Source: Polaromonas sp. P2-4
GTDB taxonomy: Bacteria; Pseudomonadota; Gammaproteobacteria; Burkholderiales; Burkholderiaceae_C
Direction of reading: 5' to 3'
Assembly: GCA_024703855.1 (NCBI GenBank)
Contig: CP087965.1
Location: 3,340,001 to 3,404,000 of the forward strand
DNA: 64,000 bases
Within the stretch, counting starts at the first letter, position 1; each line of letters opens with the position of its first letter. The notes under the pieces were generated by a model. That model ran no database searches and was not told where the DNA came from. It saw nothing but the letters and a program-made list of their open reading frames with translations. Shown here in pieces: positions 18,966 to 28,176 of the stretch. The position numbers and the translations under genes were made by a program.

Positions 18966-20201
18966 ATGCCCGCCTATTCTTTTGAAGCCATGCAAAACGA
19001 CGGCAAGGTCCGTCGGGGCGTGATCGAGGCCGACACCGCCAAGGCAGCGCGCAGCCTGCTGCGCACCCAGGCGCTGGTGCCGCTGGTGGTCAATCCCGTG
19101 AATGGCGGCGGCGCCGCTGCAGGCCCCGCGCAGTCGCTGCTGCAGACCCCACTGTTTGGCGGTCACGTGTTCAATGCCACGCGCCTGACGATCTGGACGC
19201 GCCAGCTCGCTGGGCTGGTCGCCTCCGGCTTGCCGCTGGAGCGTGCGCTGACCGCCCTGACCGACGAAGCCGAGGACGAAAAACAGCGCGACCTGGGGGC
19301 GTCCCTGCGTTCCGAGGTCAACGGCGGCAGCAGCTTTGCCAGGGCGCTGTCGCAGCATCCGCGCGAGTTCTCGGCCATCTACATCGCCGTGATCGGCGCT
19401 GGTGAGCAAAGCGGCAACCTGGGGCTGGTGCTTGAGCGCCTGGCCGATGACCTGGAAGAGCGCCAGACGCTCAAGTCCAAACTCATCGCAGCGGCACTGT
19501 ACCCGGCCATCGTGACGCTGGTGGCCATCGTGATCGTGATGTTTCTGGTGGGCTATGTGGTGCCGCAAGTCGCCAACGTCTTTGCGGGCACCAAACGCGC
19601 ACTGCCTTTCCTGACGGTGGCCATGTTGGCCCTCAGTGATCTGGTTCGCAGCTATGGATGGGCGCTGCTGGGTGCTCTTCTATTGATAGCATTCTCCGCC
19701 CGCTTAGTCCTGAGGAATGAGGGTTTTCGTGAAAAATTCGATGCGACCACACTGACGCTTCCGGTGGTTGGCCGCCTCGCACGTGACTACAACGCGGCGC
19801 GCTTTGCCAGCACACTGGCCATGCTGGCCGGCGCCGGCGTGCCGATTCTCAAGGCCTTGCAGGCCGCTGCCGAAACCTTGTCCAACCGGGCCATGCGCGC
19901 CGACGCGCTCGATGCGCTCTTGCTGGTGCGTGAGGGCGCTCCCCTGGCCTCGGCGCTGGCGCAAAAGAAACGCTTCCCCGGCCTGGTGAGCATGTTCGCC
20001 CGCCTGGGCGAGCAGACCGGCCAGCTGCCGGTGATGCTGCAGCGCGCCGCCCGCCAGCTGTCCACTGAAGTACAGCGGCGCGCCATGGCGCTGGCAACCA
20101 TCCTGGAGCCCCTGCTCATTGTGGCGATGGGCCTGGTGGTCATGCTGATCGTGCTGGCGGTGCTGCTGCCGATAATTCAGCTCAACCAATGGGTGAAGTG
20201 A
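18966..20201 (+). CDS. gspF: Type II secretion inner-membrane platform protein GspF
   Basis: 411 aa with two GspF domains and three membrane spans (YPAIVTLVAIVIVMFLVGYVVPQVANVF; SYGWALLGALLLIAFSARLVL; the C-terminal ILEPLLIVAMGLVVMLIVLAVLLPIIQLNQ). Motif ARQLAGLVASGLPLERAL is typical. Last gene of the operon. The second span overlaps a degenerate copy of repeat family C (CTATTGATAG at 19680-19689), seen as a local run of AT-rich, rare-looking codons. Confidence 0.95.
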   Translation: MPAYSFEAMQNDGKVRRGVIEADTAKAARSLLRTQALVPLVVNPVNGGGAAAGPAQSLLQTPLFGGHVFNATRLTIWTRQLAGLVASGLPLERALTALTDEAEDEKQRDLGASLRSEVNGGSSFARALSQHPREFSAIYIAVIGAGEQSGNLGLVLERLADDLEERQTLKSKLIAAALYPAIVTLVAIVIVMFLVGYVVPQVANVFAGTKRALPFLTVAMLALSDLVRSYGWALLGALLLIAFSARLVLRNEGFREKFDATTLTLPVVGRLARDYNAARFASTLAMLAGAGVPILKALQAAAETLSNRAMRADALDALLLVREGAPLASALAQKKRFPGLVSMFARLGEQTGQLPVMLQRAARQLSTEVQRRAMALATILEPLLIVAMGLVVMLIVLAVLLPIIQLNQWVK

Positions 20202-20259
20202 CGTCAAGCGGACAAATTGCAGCCGGGTGCTGTTGCGCATCAACGGAAGGAGTAAACCA

Positions 20260-21409
20260 ATGACCTTAACGAGACCGTCACATCACGACCAGTTGCTGGG
20301 CCATCTTTACGATGCCGTCATGGCGCCCAAAGGGTTCCAGTCATTTATCGAGAAGCTCGTGGAGGTTTTCCAGCTCAAGGGCGTGACGATGACCACGCGG
20401 CACCTTGCAACGCATGAGGTCAAGGGTTTGTGGTTTTGCGGCATGACCCAGGCGTGGCTGGAGAGTTATAGCCTTGATTACGCGCGAAGACATGCTGGCG
20501 CAGCACATCATGAGCTCTCCGATCGCCCATTTTTATGCCAGCAATCTCGATGTGCCGCACCCTGAGCGCTTTGCGCAAACCCGTTTTTACAACGAATGGG
20601 TGGTGCCGCAGGGCATGGCCTATGCTGCGGGTGCCGTCGTTCTGCAGGAAGGGCCATGGCTGACCCAGTTGTTTTTGCAGCGCTCACCGCTTCACGCGCC
20701 GTTCGTGCGTGAAGAATTGGACCAGTTCAACCAGCTGGTGCCCCACCTGCAGCGCACGATTCAGATACGCCAGCGCTTTGCCGAACTGCAACTGGGCCAG
20801 AATTTTCTGGCTGGCGGCCTCGACGTGCTGGCCATGCCCACCCTCTTATTCGACGAGTATGGCCTGGTGGTGCACTACAACAAGAGCGCGGCGGCCCTGC
20901 TGAATGAGCGCGGTGGCTTGCGGCTGGACGAGGGCCATCTGCAAACGCACGACAGAACCACGACGCTTCAGCTCAGCCTGGAGATTACCAAAGCCATACG
21001 CGCCAGCCGGGGCGATGGCAGCGATTTAAACAGCGTCGTGCTATTACCCCGTGCCGATCGCTTGCCGCTGATGCTGATGATTGCCCCGCTGCAGCTGGCG
21101 GGTGCTCCCCGCACCCATGGCGGAGCGCTGTTGTTTGCCTTCGATCCCGAAGCATCGCCCAGCATCACTGTCGACATGGTCCGCCGCTTGTTCGTACTTT
21201 CCGAGGCCGAGGCTGAACTCTCCGTGGCGCTGTGCTGCGGCAAAACCCTGGACGATGCCGCCAAGGAGCGCGGAACCTCGATCAACACCATCAAGAGCCA
21301 GCTCAAGAGCACTTTTGTCAAAACCGGTACCAAGCGCCAGTCAGAACTGGTCTCTCTGCTGCTGGCGAGCCCGGCCTACTTTCTGGCGCAAAAGCAGCAA
21401 TCCGCGTAG
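20260..21409 (+). CDS. LuxR-family transcriptional regulator (one frameshift)
   Basis: About 383 aa after joining two frames (break near 20480, ...MTQAWLESYSLDY / REDMLAQHIMSSP). The large N-terminal region resembles a PAS/ligand-sensing domain (VLAMPTLLFDEYGLVVHYNKSAAALL). The C-terminus has a LuxR-type helix-turn-helix: LSEAEAELSVALCCGKTLDDAAKERGTSINTIKSQLKS. The start has a strong ribosome site (GGAAGGAG, 8 bp upstream). It lies between gspF and the lipoprotein, so it may control either, but that is inference. Confidence 0.8.
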
Positions 21410-21668
21410 TCACTGCGCGTGCGCTAGCGGTCGCCGTTGAAGTTCACCGCTTTCACCGCTTAAATCCGGCTCCTTTTTTGCGCATCATTCGTTTGGGTGA
21501 TGGTGTATTCGGGCGCTTCTCTTTACGCTTGCAAAAAGCAAGATATTTTGCGATGTCTTACTTTTTTGGCTTGCCCGACGTACCGACTAAGGGTACCCAA
21601 CTGCGGCCAACTTCAGCAGTGCAAGGCGTTTTAGCAGCATTTCATTTAATAACTGTAAGGGGAATACC

Positions 21669-23423
21669 ATGCGCATCAGTCAAACATCCATAGCCATTGC
21701 GTCGGCGGCATTTGTCAGTGCCGCCTTGGTGGCGTGCGGGGGCGGGGGCGGCGGTAGTGGTTCCAGCGTCACCACGACAACCACCTTTAGCGGCACAGCG
21801 GCCACCGGAGCGGCCATGGCAAATGCAACGGTCAGCATCAGCTGCGCCAGCGGCTCTGGAACCACCACCACGGCCGCCAACGGCAGCTACACCAAAGACC
21901 TTACCAGCATCACTCTGCCCTGCGCCCTGCGTGCCGCCAGCAGCGATGGCACCACGGTGTTGTATTCGGTGACAACTGCCACAGCAACCAGCAGCAGCAC
22001 CCAAGTCGCCAACATCACTCCATTGACCCAGTTACTGGTAGCCAGTCTGGCGGGCACCGATCCGGCCACCTTCTTTACCAACTTGAGTGCCAGCACCGCC
22101 AGCAGCGTGACGGCCAGCTCCGTGAGCGCCGCCCAAGCAGCGGTGTTGACCACGCTGAGCAACGCGGGCCTGGACGTATCCAGTCTGCCAGACTTGCTGA
22201 CAGGCACCTTGGTGGCCGCAACCTCGACCACTAGCGGCAATGCCTACGACACCGTGCTGGACACCTTGCAAACCCAGCTCACCAATAGCGGCACCACCCT
22301 GGCGACCCTGACCACCGCCGTGGCTGCAGCCTCGCCCACAGCAACCACCACGACAACGACCACCACAAACGTCGCCAGCCTGCCCGCATCGCAATTGCTC
22401 AAAGTCGCTGACAGCAATTGCGCCGCCCTGCGTAGCGGCGATTACTGGGCCATCACCCCTACCATGGGCGGCACGATTGCCAGCCAGTTCACCAGCGGCA
22501 GCTATAACGCCGGCACCAAGACGGCCACCAACCTGGCTGGAGCCTCCACCGTCTTCAGCGGCAATGGCAACTGCAACTACCTGGCTGGCGACGGTGTGAG
22601 CAACATCGTGGTGTCCCAAGCCGGTGTGGTCATGGCCCGCTACCAGGACGGTAGCAACGTCTCCCGCCTGGGCTTTGCCATTCCCAAGCAAACTATTGCC
22701 TTGTCTGAACTGGCAGGCACCTGGAACGGTTTGGGCTTCGAACGCAACGATGCCGGCACCAGCTATGCCGCCAGCTCCTTCACCGCCACCATCAGCAGCA
22801 CGGGCGTCGTGAGCGATGTGACCAGCTGCAATGGCGCGTCCACCTCATCCATCTGCAGCGCAGAGACTCCCACCATCAACATCAGCAGCAACAGCGCGGG
22901 CGGTTTTGATATGGCCAGCACTGCCGTGGGCGATGTCTGGACCGACCGCGCCTTTGCCTACCGCGCTGGCAACGGCGACCTGATGGTTGTTCAAGTGGCG
23001 GGCGATGGCAGCGTCTCCACCTGGACCAAAAAGCGCACGCTGAGCCCGCCCGCCGTAGGCACGAACCAAGGCGGCAGTTGGAGCGTTCGCACCCTCCGCA
23101 CACTCGTCGCCAACGCATTGAGCACCGACACCAACACGGTCACGGTCACGGCCGTCAACAGCGCTGCAGATAGCTTCACCCGCTCGGCAAACCTGGCGAA
23201 CGGGACGGCCGACTACAGCGAAACGATTTTGCTCAACACCCCGCGTGTTGGCTACAACTTCCGTGCCGCGGGCTCGACCACTTCGACCTTCGATGGCCGC
23301 ACCGTGAATCTCCGCGAAAGAACCAACCTGGGCTTGCGCGGCATGGGCGTCACGGTGCAATCGATACCCGTTCAAACCGGTATCACAAGCGCAGGCTTCC
23401 AGATGACGGTTGACCAGCCCTAA
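21669..23423 (+). CDS. Large Thr/Ser-rich surface lipoprotein, function unknown
   Basis: 584 aa. Lipobox SAALVACGGGGGG with lipid attachment at the Cys, followed by a Gly linker and a Big-like/carboxypeptidase-regulatory-like module (GAAMANATVSISCASGSGTTTTAANGSYT). Residues 220-235 are a poly-Thr run and the C-terminal 350 residues are beta-rich with few Lys. Shine-Dalgarno AAGGGG. It lies downstream of the type II secretion operon and a LuxR regulator and is followed by a strong terminator, so a role as a surface-exposed or secreted product is plausible but unproven. Confidence 0.8.
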   Translation: MRISQTSIAIASAAFVSAALVACGGGGGGSGSSVTTTTTFSGTAATGAAMANATVSISCASGSGTTTTAANGSYTKDLTSITLPCALRAASSDGTTVLYSVTTATATSSSTQVANITPLTQLLVASLAGTDPATFFTNLSASTASSVTASSVSAAQAAVLTTLSNAGLDVSSLPDLLTGTLVAATSTTSGNAYDTVLDTLQTQLTNSGTTLATLTTAVAAASPTATTTTTTTTNVASLPASQLLKVADSNCAALRSGDYWAITPTMGGTIASQFTSGSYNAGTKTATNLAGASTVFSGNGNCNYLAGDGVSNIVVSQAGVVMARYQDGSNVSRLGFAIPKQTIALSELAGTWNGLGFERNDAGTSYAASSFTATISSTGVVSDVTSCNGASTSSICSAETPTINISSNSAGGFDMASTAVGDVWTDRAFAYRAGNGDLMVVQVAGDGSVSTWTKKRTLSPPAVGTNQGGSWSVRTLRTLVANALSTDTNTVTVTAVNSAADSFTRSANLANGTADYSETILLNTPRVGYNFRAAGSTTSTFDGRTVNLRERTNLGLRGMGVTVQSIPVQTGITSAGFQMTVDQP

Positions 23424-23456
23424 ACGGCAAGGCGCTTGATGCGCCTGGTGTCCACG

Positions 23457-23499
23457 GCTCCCGTGCGCCCGTCCTTGACGGCGTGCCGGGAGCTTTTTT
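23457..23499 (+). terminator. Rho-independent terminator after the lipoprotein gene
   Basis: Stem GCTCCCG (23457-23463) pairs with CGGGAGC (23487-23493), followed directly by six T. It lies 34 bp after the lipoprotein stop. Confidence 0.85.
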
Positions 23500-23502
23500 A
23501 CA

Positions 23503-23754
23503 TCACCCCACCAGCGCACAGCGCGCCGGGTTGGCCTGCAGCGCAGCGGCTGCCGCCAGATACACATCGGGCCAGGGCTTGGAGCAGGGCATTTCGTGGC
23601 CACTGAAAATACGGCCGTCAAAGTATTCGATCAAGCCAACTTTTTGCAGCTGCAGTTCGATCTTGATGCGGTCTGCCCCGGAGGCGCAGGCAATGCCGCC
23701 CGCATACGCCGTATGGATGGCTTGCACCGCGCTGTGGATGTTAGTCACTAACAA
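23503..23754 (-). pseudogene. HAD-superfamily hydrolase fragment
   Basis: Only the middle of a beta-phosphoglucomutase or phosphoglycolate-phosphatase-like HAD protein is readable: CASGADRIKIELQLQKVGLIEYFDGRIFSGHEMPCSKPWPDVYLAAAAALQANPARCALVG. It contains the motif II Ser and motif III Lys, but motif I (the DxD nucleophile) is missing upstream and the GD(S) metal motif is lost at the stop after LVG. The upstream part abuts srkA. A truncated remnant. Confidence 0.7.
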
Positions 23755-23763
23755 GTCATGTCT

Positions 23764-24810
23764 TCACACCACCAGCGGCGCCTCCTGCATGGCCTCAAGC
23801 TGCTCTTCCAGCATGTTGACCTGGCCCTTCCAGTAGTCGCTGGAGCCAAACCACGGGAAGTTGATCGGGAAAATCGGGTCGTGCCAGCGCTGCGCCAGCC
23901 AGGCGCTGTAGTGAATCAGGCGCAAGGTGCGCAGCGGCTCTATCAGTGCCAGCTCGCGCCGGTCAAATTCACGAAACTCCTCGTAGCCGTCGACCAGCGC
24001 GCCCAGTTGCCGGGTGCATTGTGCGCGCTCGCCTGACAGCAGCATCCACAGGTCTTGCACGGCAGGGCCGGTGCGGGCGTCGTCCAGGTCGACAAAATGC
24101 GGGCCTGCGCCCGGCAATCCTTCGGGTGTCCACAAAATGTTGCCGGGGTGGCAGTCGCCGTGCAGGCGCAGGTTTTGCACGTCGCCCACGCTTTCAAACA
24201 CCGCTTGCGCCACCAGCATGGCTTCCTCAAAGGCCTTGTGCCAGCGCGAGGCCATGTCCAGCGGCAAATAGTCGCCTGCCAGCAACACGTCGCGTGAGGC
24301 ATTGCCAAAGGTTTGCAGGTTGAGCGCGGGGCGGTGCGTGAAAGGCCGGGCGCTGCCGACGGTGTGAATACGCGCCAGAAAACGGCCTATCCATTCCAGC
24401 ACCTCCAGGTTGTCCAGCTCGGGCCGGCGTCCGCCGCGGCTTGGCGAGACGCTGAAACTGAAGCCGCCAAAATGGTGCACGGTACGGCCATCCAGCACCA
24501 GGGGCCCGATCACCGGTATCTCGGCGGCCATCAGTTCGGCCGCAAACGCATGTTCCTCGGTAATCTGCGCATCGCTCCAGCGGCCGGGCCGGTAAAACTT
24601 GGCGACCACCACGTCGCCCGCCAGCTCGTCGGTGCCGACCGGGCTTTCAAGATGGACCTGGTAAACCCGGTTTTCGTAGCTGGACAGTGCCATCAGGCGC
24701 CCATCGCCAGCCAGCCCGACGCTGGCCAGCGCGTCCAGCACCAGGTCGGGCGTCAGGGGCTCATAAGCGTGCAGCGTTGCGGGGGCTGTGGCCTTGCTTT
24801 TTTCAGTCAT
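23764..24810 (-). CDS. srkA: Stress response Ser/Thr kinase SrkA (YihE/RdoA family)
   Basis: 348 aa aminoglycoside-phosphotransferase fold. N-terminal lobe LSSYENRVYQVHLE and VVAKFYRPGRWS (catalytic Lys); catalytic loop LRLHGDCHPGNILW with Asp and Asn; metal-binding HFVDLDDARTGPAVQDLWMLL. Length and motifs match SrkA, a kinase that protects against stress-triggered death in enterobacteria. The ATG at 24810 (MTEKSKATAPATL) is preferred over longer in-frame starts. Intact. Confidence 0.88.
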   Translation of the reverse strand: MTEKSKATAPATLHAYEPLTPDLVLDALASVGLAGDGRLMALSSYENRVYQVHLESPVGTDELAGDVVVAKFYRPGRWSDAQITEEHAFAAELMAAEIPVIGPLVLDGRTVHHFGGFSFSVSPSRGGRRPELDNLEVLEWIGRFLARIHTVGSARPFTHRPALNLQTFGNASRDVLLAGDYLPLDMASRWHKAFEEAMLVAQAVFESVGDVQNLRLHGDCHPGNILWTPEGLPGAGPHFVDLDDARTGPAVQDLWMLLSGERAQCTRQLGALVDGYEEFREFDRRELALIEPLRTLRLIHYSAWLAQRWHDPIFPINFPWFGSSDYWKGQVNMLEEQLEAMQEAPLVV

Positions 24811-24951
24811 ACCCGATTGTCGGTGCAGACAGTTCCCGGTAGTGCAGCAGGGTCTGATGCTGCGCCAGCCCGGTTGGGAATTGTTTGGGCCAGCGAAGGG
24901 TGATTTTTTAAGCGAAAAGTGCCTCTGGCCCATTAAATACGGGCGCAAGAA

Positions 24952-24968
24952 GCTATTAAATTAATAGC
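24952..24968. repeat. 17-bp palindromic repeat (family C), perfect copy
   Basis: GCTATTAAATTAATAGC, perfectly self-complementary around a central A, preceded by the family flank TACGGGCGCAAGAA. It lies between the DUF2855 gene end and srkA. Confidence 0.85.
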
Positions 24969-24983
24969 GAAAATATTGGCGCA

Positions 24984-26091
24984 TCAGAGCTTGAGAATAT
25001 GCCCGATGCGTGGATTGCCACCGCCTGCCAGCACTTCGTGGTAGATCGCTTCCACGGCCTGCTGGCCTTCGTGCCGCTGGACGATGAGCCAGGGCGATTC
25101 GGCCTGGGTGACGCGCCCGGTAAACGCCTGCCAGGCCTGCACTAGGCGCTTGCGCAGCTCGGCCGGCCCCCAGTCGTCCTGGCGCTTCTTGATCTGGGCC
25201 GGCGCGAAGAACAACGTGGCGCGCGGGCCGGGCAGGTCTTTGGCGCCGCCCAATTGCGCTACATGGGTGCCGCCGATCGAGCAGCTGTATGCGAGGCTGG
25301 CAAAGCGCGTGTGAATGGCGCGGCGCAGCTCGGCGTTGCCCGCGAAGTCCACATAGACGCAGGCCGCATCGGCCTTCACCTGCGCGAGTTGTTCGTAGGT
25401 CAACACACGGCTGTAGCAACCCAGGCTTTCGCAGAAGGCCTTGTTCGCGGCCGAGGTGAGGCCCACCACCTCAATGCCCGACCGCTGGATCAGCTGGAAG
25501 GCTGTGCCGTAGGCGGTCTTGCTCGAGGCGCTGGACAGTAGCATCACGTTCGCGCCGAAGAAGTCGTTGTCGGCCAGGAAGTCGTCGATCAGCCACGAGG
25601 TGAAGAACAGCGGCCGCAGCAAGGACTGCAGGTCTTCCGAGGAGGCGCTGTAAAACGGGTCCGTGCCGCAGTGCATGTACTGGTTGTAAACGGCATGCAA
25701 TTCGCGCCGGTGTTCGGCGCCGTCAAAAAAGCCGCTTGCACCCACGCGCGCCGGCAGCAACACGGCTTCCGAGGCCATCGGGTAATAGCCATAAAACTTC
25801 TCCCCCACCGCTATGCCTTCGCACAGCGATTCGCGCACGGTCGCAAAACCCCAGACCGGGATGCAGCCCCAGCCACCATCGTCCACCTCGGGCACCGGGT
25901 AAAAGCCCCAGTACTGCATCGCATCCCCGAAGGCCGCGTAAGTGATGTTGTTGGAGGTCAGCGCGAACGAGTCGACCGCCAGCCGCACTTCGCCGACTGC
26001 CAGCGCGGGGCGGGGCGCTGTGCAATTGGGTGGTGCTGAGATTGTCCTTGCGGACCAGAAAGCGGGTGGGGGTGAGGGTGCTGCGTGTCAT
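24984..26091 (-). CDS. DUF2855 family protein (one frameshift near the N-terminus)
   Basis: About 369 aa. The ATG at 26091 reads MTRSTLTPTRFLVRKDNLSTTQLHSAP, then a break near 26005 in a CCCCGCCCCG run, then ALAVGEVRLAVDSFALTSNNITYAAFGDAMQYWGFYP and onward to GHILKL. The fold resembles quinone oxidoreductases/MDR proteins with a nucleotide-binding half (VMLLSSASSKTAYGTAFQLIQ), but no function is established for this family. Start and body lie on the same strand with good coding character. Confidence 0.8.
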
Positions 26092-26107
26092 GGCAGCACC
26101 ATAAACG

Positions 26108-26142
26108 AAGCGGCCCGCCTGTTCAACACAGGCGGGCCGCTT
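26108..26142. terminator. Strong GC-rich hairpin downstream of ohr
   Basis: AAGCGGCCCGCCTG (26108-26121) pairs perfectly with CAGGCGGGCCGCTT (26129-26142) around a 7-nt loop. It separates ohr from the DUF2855 gene. The T-runs on both sides are short, so termination may be Rho-assisted or the stem may act as an mRNA end stabiliser. Confidence 0.7.
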
Positions 26143-26169
26143 TGGTGACAGTTCACCGTGACGCTGCGC

Positions 26170-26589
26170 TTATTTCAAGGTAATGGTCACATCGATGTTG
26201 CCGCGGGTAGCGTTGGAATAGGGGCAGACCTGGTGGGCGGCGTCAATCAGCGCTTGGGCCGCGGCGCGGTCCATGCCGGGCAGGCTGATGTCCAGGCGGG
26301 CCGCAATGCCGTAGCCCGCGGGGATTTTGCCCAGGTCCACGCTGGCGTCAATCGAAACATCGGCGGGGATGTCGATTTTTTGCATGCCGGCCACGGCCTT
26401 GATGGCGCCGATGAAGCAGGCGGAGTAACCGGCGGCAAACAGCTGCTCGGGGTTGGTGCCGGTACCCGAGGTGCCGGGCGAGCTCAGGGTGACTTCCAGG
26501 CGGCCGTCATCGGTTTTGGACTTGCCGTCACGGCCACCGGTGGTGTGGGCGTGGGCGGTGTAAAGGACTTTTTCGAGTTGGGTCGTCAT
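26170..26589 (-). CDS. ohr: Organic hydroperoxide resistance protein Ohr
   Basis: 139 aa thiol peroxidase that reduces organic hydroperoxides in the cytoplasm. Both redox cysteines are present: Cys58 in GYSACFIGAI and Cys122 in QVCPYSNATRGN; the catalytic Arg/Glu region around residues 17-20 and 48 is also visible. It lies downstream of its regulator ohrR on the same strand (84 bp gap). Intact, normal length. Confidence 0.96.
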   Translation of the reverse strand: MTTQLEKVLYTAHAHTTGGRDGKSKTDDGRLEVTLSSPGTSGTGTNPEQLFAAGYSACFIGAIKAVAGMQKIDIPADVSIDASVDLGKIPAGYGIAARLDISLPGMDRAAAQALIDAAHQVCPYSNATRGNIDVTITLK

Positions 26590-26673
26590 GGTGCTTCCTT
26601 GGGAAAAATGCCCCGGATTGAGGCGGGATTGAAAAACTAAAAAACTGATGCGGTAAAGAGTCGACTGAAAGGA

Positions 26674-27123
26674 TTACGCCACCAGGCGCTGGCGCAAGGC
26701 CTGCACTTGCTGCGTCAGGGCCACCAGTTCAGGAATGGAGCATTGGCTGGCGCGCAGGATGCAGCCGGGGATTTTGGCGGCTTTGGCCTTGAGCTTGCGG
26801 CCCGCCGCGGTGAGCGTGATGTGCACGCGGCGCTCGTCTTCCAGGGCGCGAATGCGAGAGATGAAACCCGACGCTTCAAGGCGCTTGAGCAAAGGCGTGA
26901 GCGTGCCCGAATCCAGGTACAGCCGCTCGCCGAGCTCGGACACCATCAAGCCGTCTTGCTCCCACAGCACCAGCATGGCCAGGTACTGCGGGTAGGTCAG
27001 CCCCAGCTCATCGAGCAGCGGCTTGTACAGCTTGGTCATGGCCAGCGAGGTGGAGTACAGCGCAAAACAGAGCTGGTTGTCCAGTTGCAGCATGGCGTCG
27101 GCGGTTGCGGTTTTGTTCGGCAT
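26674..27123 (-). CDS. ohrR: MarR-family peroxide sensor OhrR
   Basis: 149 aa. The sensing cysteine Cys19 lies in LDNQLCFALYSTS, followed by the winged helix-turn-helix (YLAMLVLWEQDGLMVSELGERLYLDSGTLTPLLKRLEASGFI...RALEDERRVHITLT). Two further Cys near 128-134 (CILRASQCS) would allow an intramolecular disulfide as in two-Cys OhrR. It represses ohr until oxidised. The operator-like palindrome just upstream suggests autoregulation. Confidence 0.94.
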   Translation of the reverse strand: MPNKTATADAMLQLDNQLCFALYSTSLAMTKLYKPLLDELGLTYPQYLAMLVLWEQDGLMVSELGERLYLDSGTLTPLLKRLEASGFISRIRALEDERRVHITLTAAGRKLKAKAAKIPGCILRASQCSIPELVALTQQVQALRQRLVA

Positions 27124-27140
27124 GGCTGAATTATAGTGTG

Positions 27141-27167
27141 CAATTAAATTGTGTGCAAGTTAATTGC
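27141..27167. promoter_or_regulatory. Candidate OhrR operator
   Basis: Perfect palindrome CAATTAAATTG (27141-27151) followed by a second half-related site TGCAAGTTAATTGC (27154-27167), in the AT-rich gap between ohrR and the divergent methyltransferase gene. Known OhrR/MarR sites are AT-rich palindromes of this type. Confidence 0.6.
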
Positions 27168-27206
27168 CAAGAATGCTTCTGCGAGATGGCACTAAACTGG
27201 AGGGTC

Positions 27207-28175
27207 ATGCAAAACACCAGCACCCCACGCGCAGGCAAACCACCGCGCAAAGCAACCAACCAGGCATCCGCCGTGCCCAAGGCAGAGAAGAGCGCGCAGG
27301 TCATTGAAGAGCTCAAGCCGGGCCAGTCGATCGAGCTGCTCAAAGAGCTGCACATCCTCACGCGTGAGGGCAAACTCAACCAGGACACGCGGCGCAAGCT
27401 CAAGCAGGTTTACCACCTTTACCAGTTCATAGAGCCTTTGCTCAATGAGGTGGCAGCCAACAATCCTGCGCCCACACTGGCCGACCACGGCGCCGGCAAG
27501 TCCTACCTGGGCTTCATTCTTTACGACTTGTTTTACAACGTGGCCAACCAAGGGCAGAAAACAGCAGGGCACATTTACGGCATCGAAACCCGCGCCGAGC
27601 TGGTGGAAAAATCGCGTGCGCTGGCGGCGCGGCTGGGCTTTGCGCGCATGTCGTTTTTAAACCTGTCGGTGCAGCAGGCCACCACCTCGGAAGAGCTGCC
27701 GCAAACCGTGGACATCGTGACGGCATTGCATGCCTGCGACACGGCCACCGACGATGCCATTGCCTTTGGGCTGGCCAAACATGCGCGCCACATGGTGCTG
27801 GTGCCCTGTTGCCAGGCCGAGGTGGCCAGTGTCTTGAAAAGAAACAAGGTGCTGGCCATGAACAAAACCCCGCTGGCCGAGCTCTGGCGGCATCCGCTGC
27901 ACACGCGCGAGTTTGGCAGCCAGATCACCAACGTGCTGCGCTGCCTGCAGCTGGAGGCCAGCGGCTACCAGGTCACGGTGACCGAGCTGGTGGGCTGGGA
28001 GCATTCAATGAAAAACGAACTCATTCTGGCCAGCCGGCCGGCCATGCCGAAGCCCGGCAAAACACGCGCTGCGCAAGAACGTTTGCAGCAGGTGTTGCAG
28101 GAGCTGGGTCTGGCCGAGCTGAGCGCGCGTTTTGCAGTGCCTGCAGAGGCTGTGGCGGCTGCAGAAGCCACGTAG
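27207..28175 (+). CDS. Class I SAM-dependent methyltransferase-like protein
   Basis: About 322 aa. After a basic N-terminus and helical segment (LLKELHILTREGKLNQDTRRKLKQVYHLYQFIEPLL) comes a Rossmann methyltransferase core with motif I ADHGAGKSYLGFILYDLF, acidic motif II IYGIETRAELV and motif IV VTALHACDTATDDAIAFGL, then VLVPCCQAEV. The ACDTATD and PCC motifs resemble METTL25/RRNAD1-type methyltransferase domains. The ATG at 27207 has GGAGG just upstream; an alternative ATG is at 27186. Substrate unknown. Confidence 0.82.
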   Translation: MQNTSTPRAGKPPRKATNQASAVPKAEKSAQVIEELKPGQSIELLKELHILTREGKLNQDTRRKLKQVYHLYQFIEPLLNEVAANNPAPTLADHGAGKSYLGFILYDLFYNVANQGQKTAGHIYGIETRAELVEKSRALAARLGFARMSFLNLSVQQATTSEELPQTVDIVTALHACDTATDDAIAFGLAKHARHMVLVPCCQAEVASVLKRNKVLAMNKTPLAELWRHPLHTREFGSQITNVLRCLQLEASGYQVTVTELVGWEHSMKNELILASRPAMPKPGKTRAAQERLQQVLQELGLAELSARFAVPAEAVAAAEAT

Positions 28176-28176
28176 C

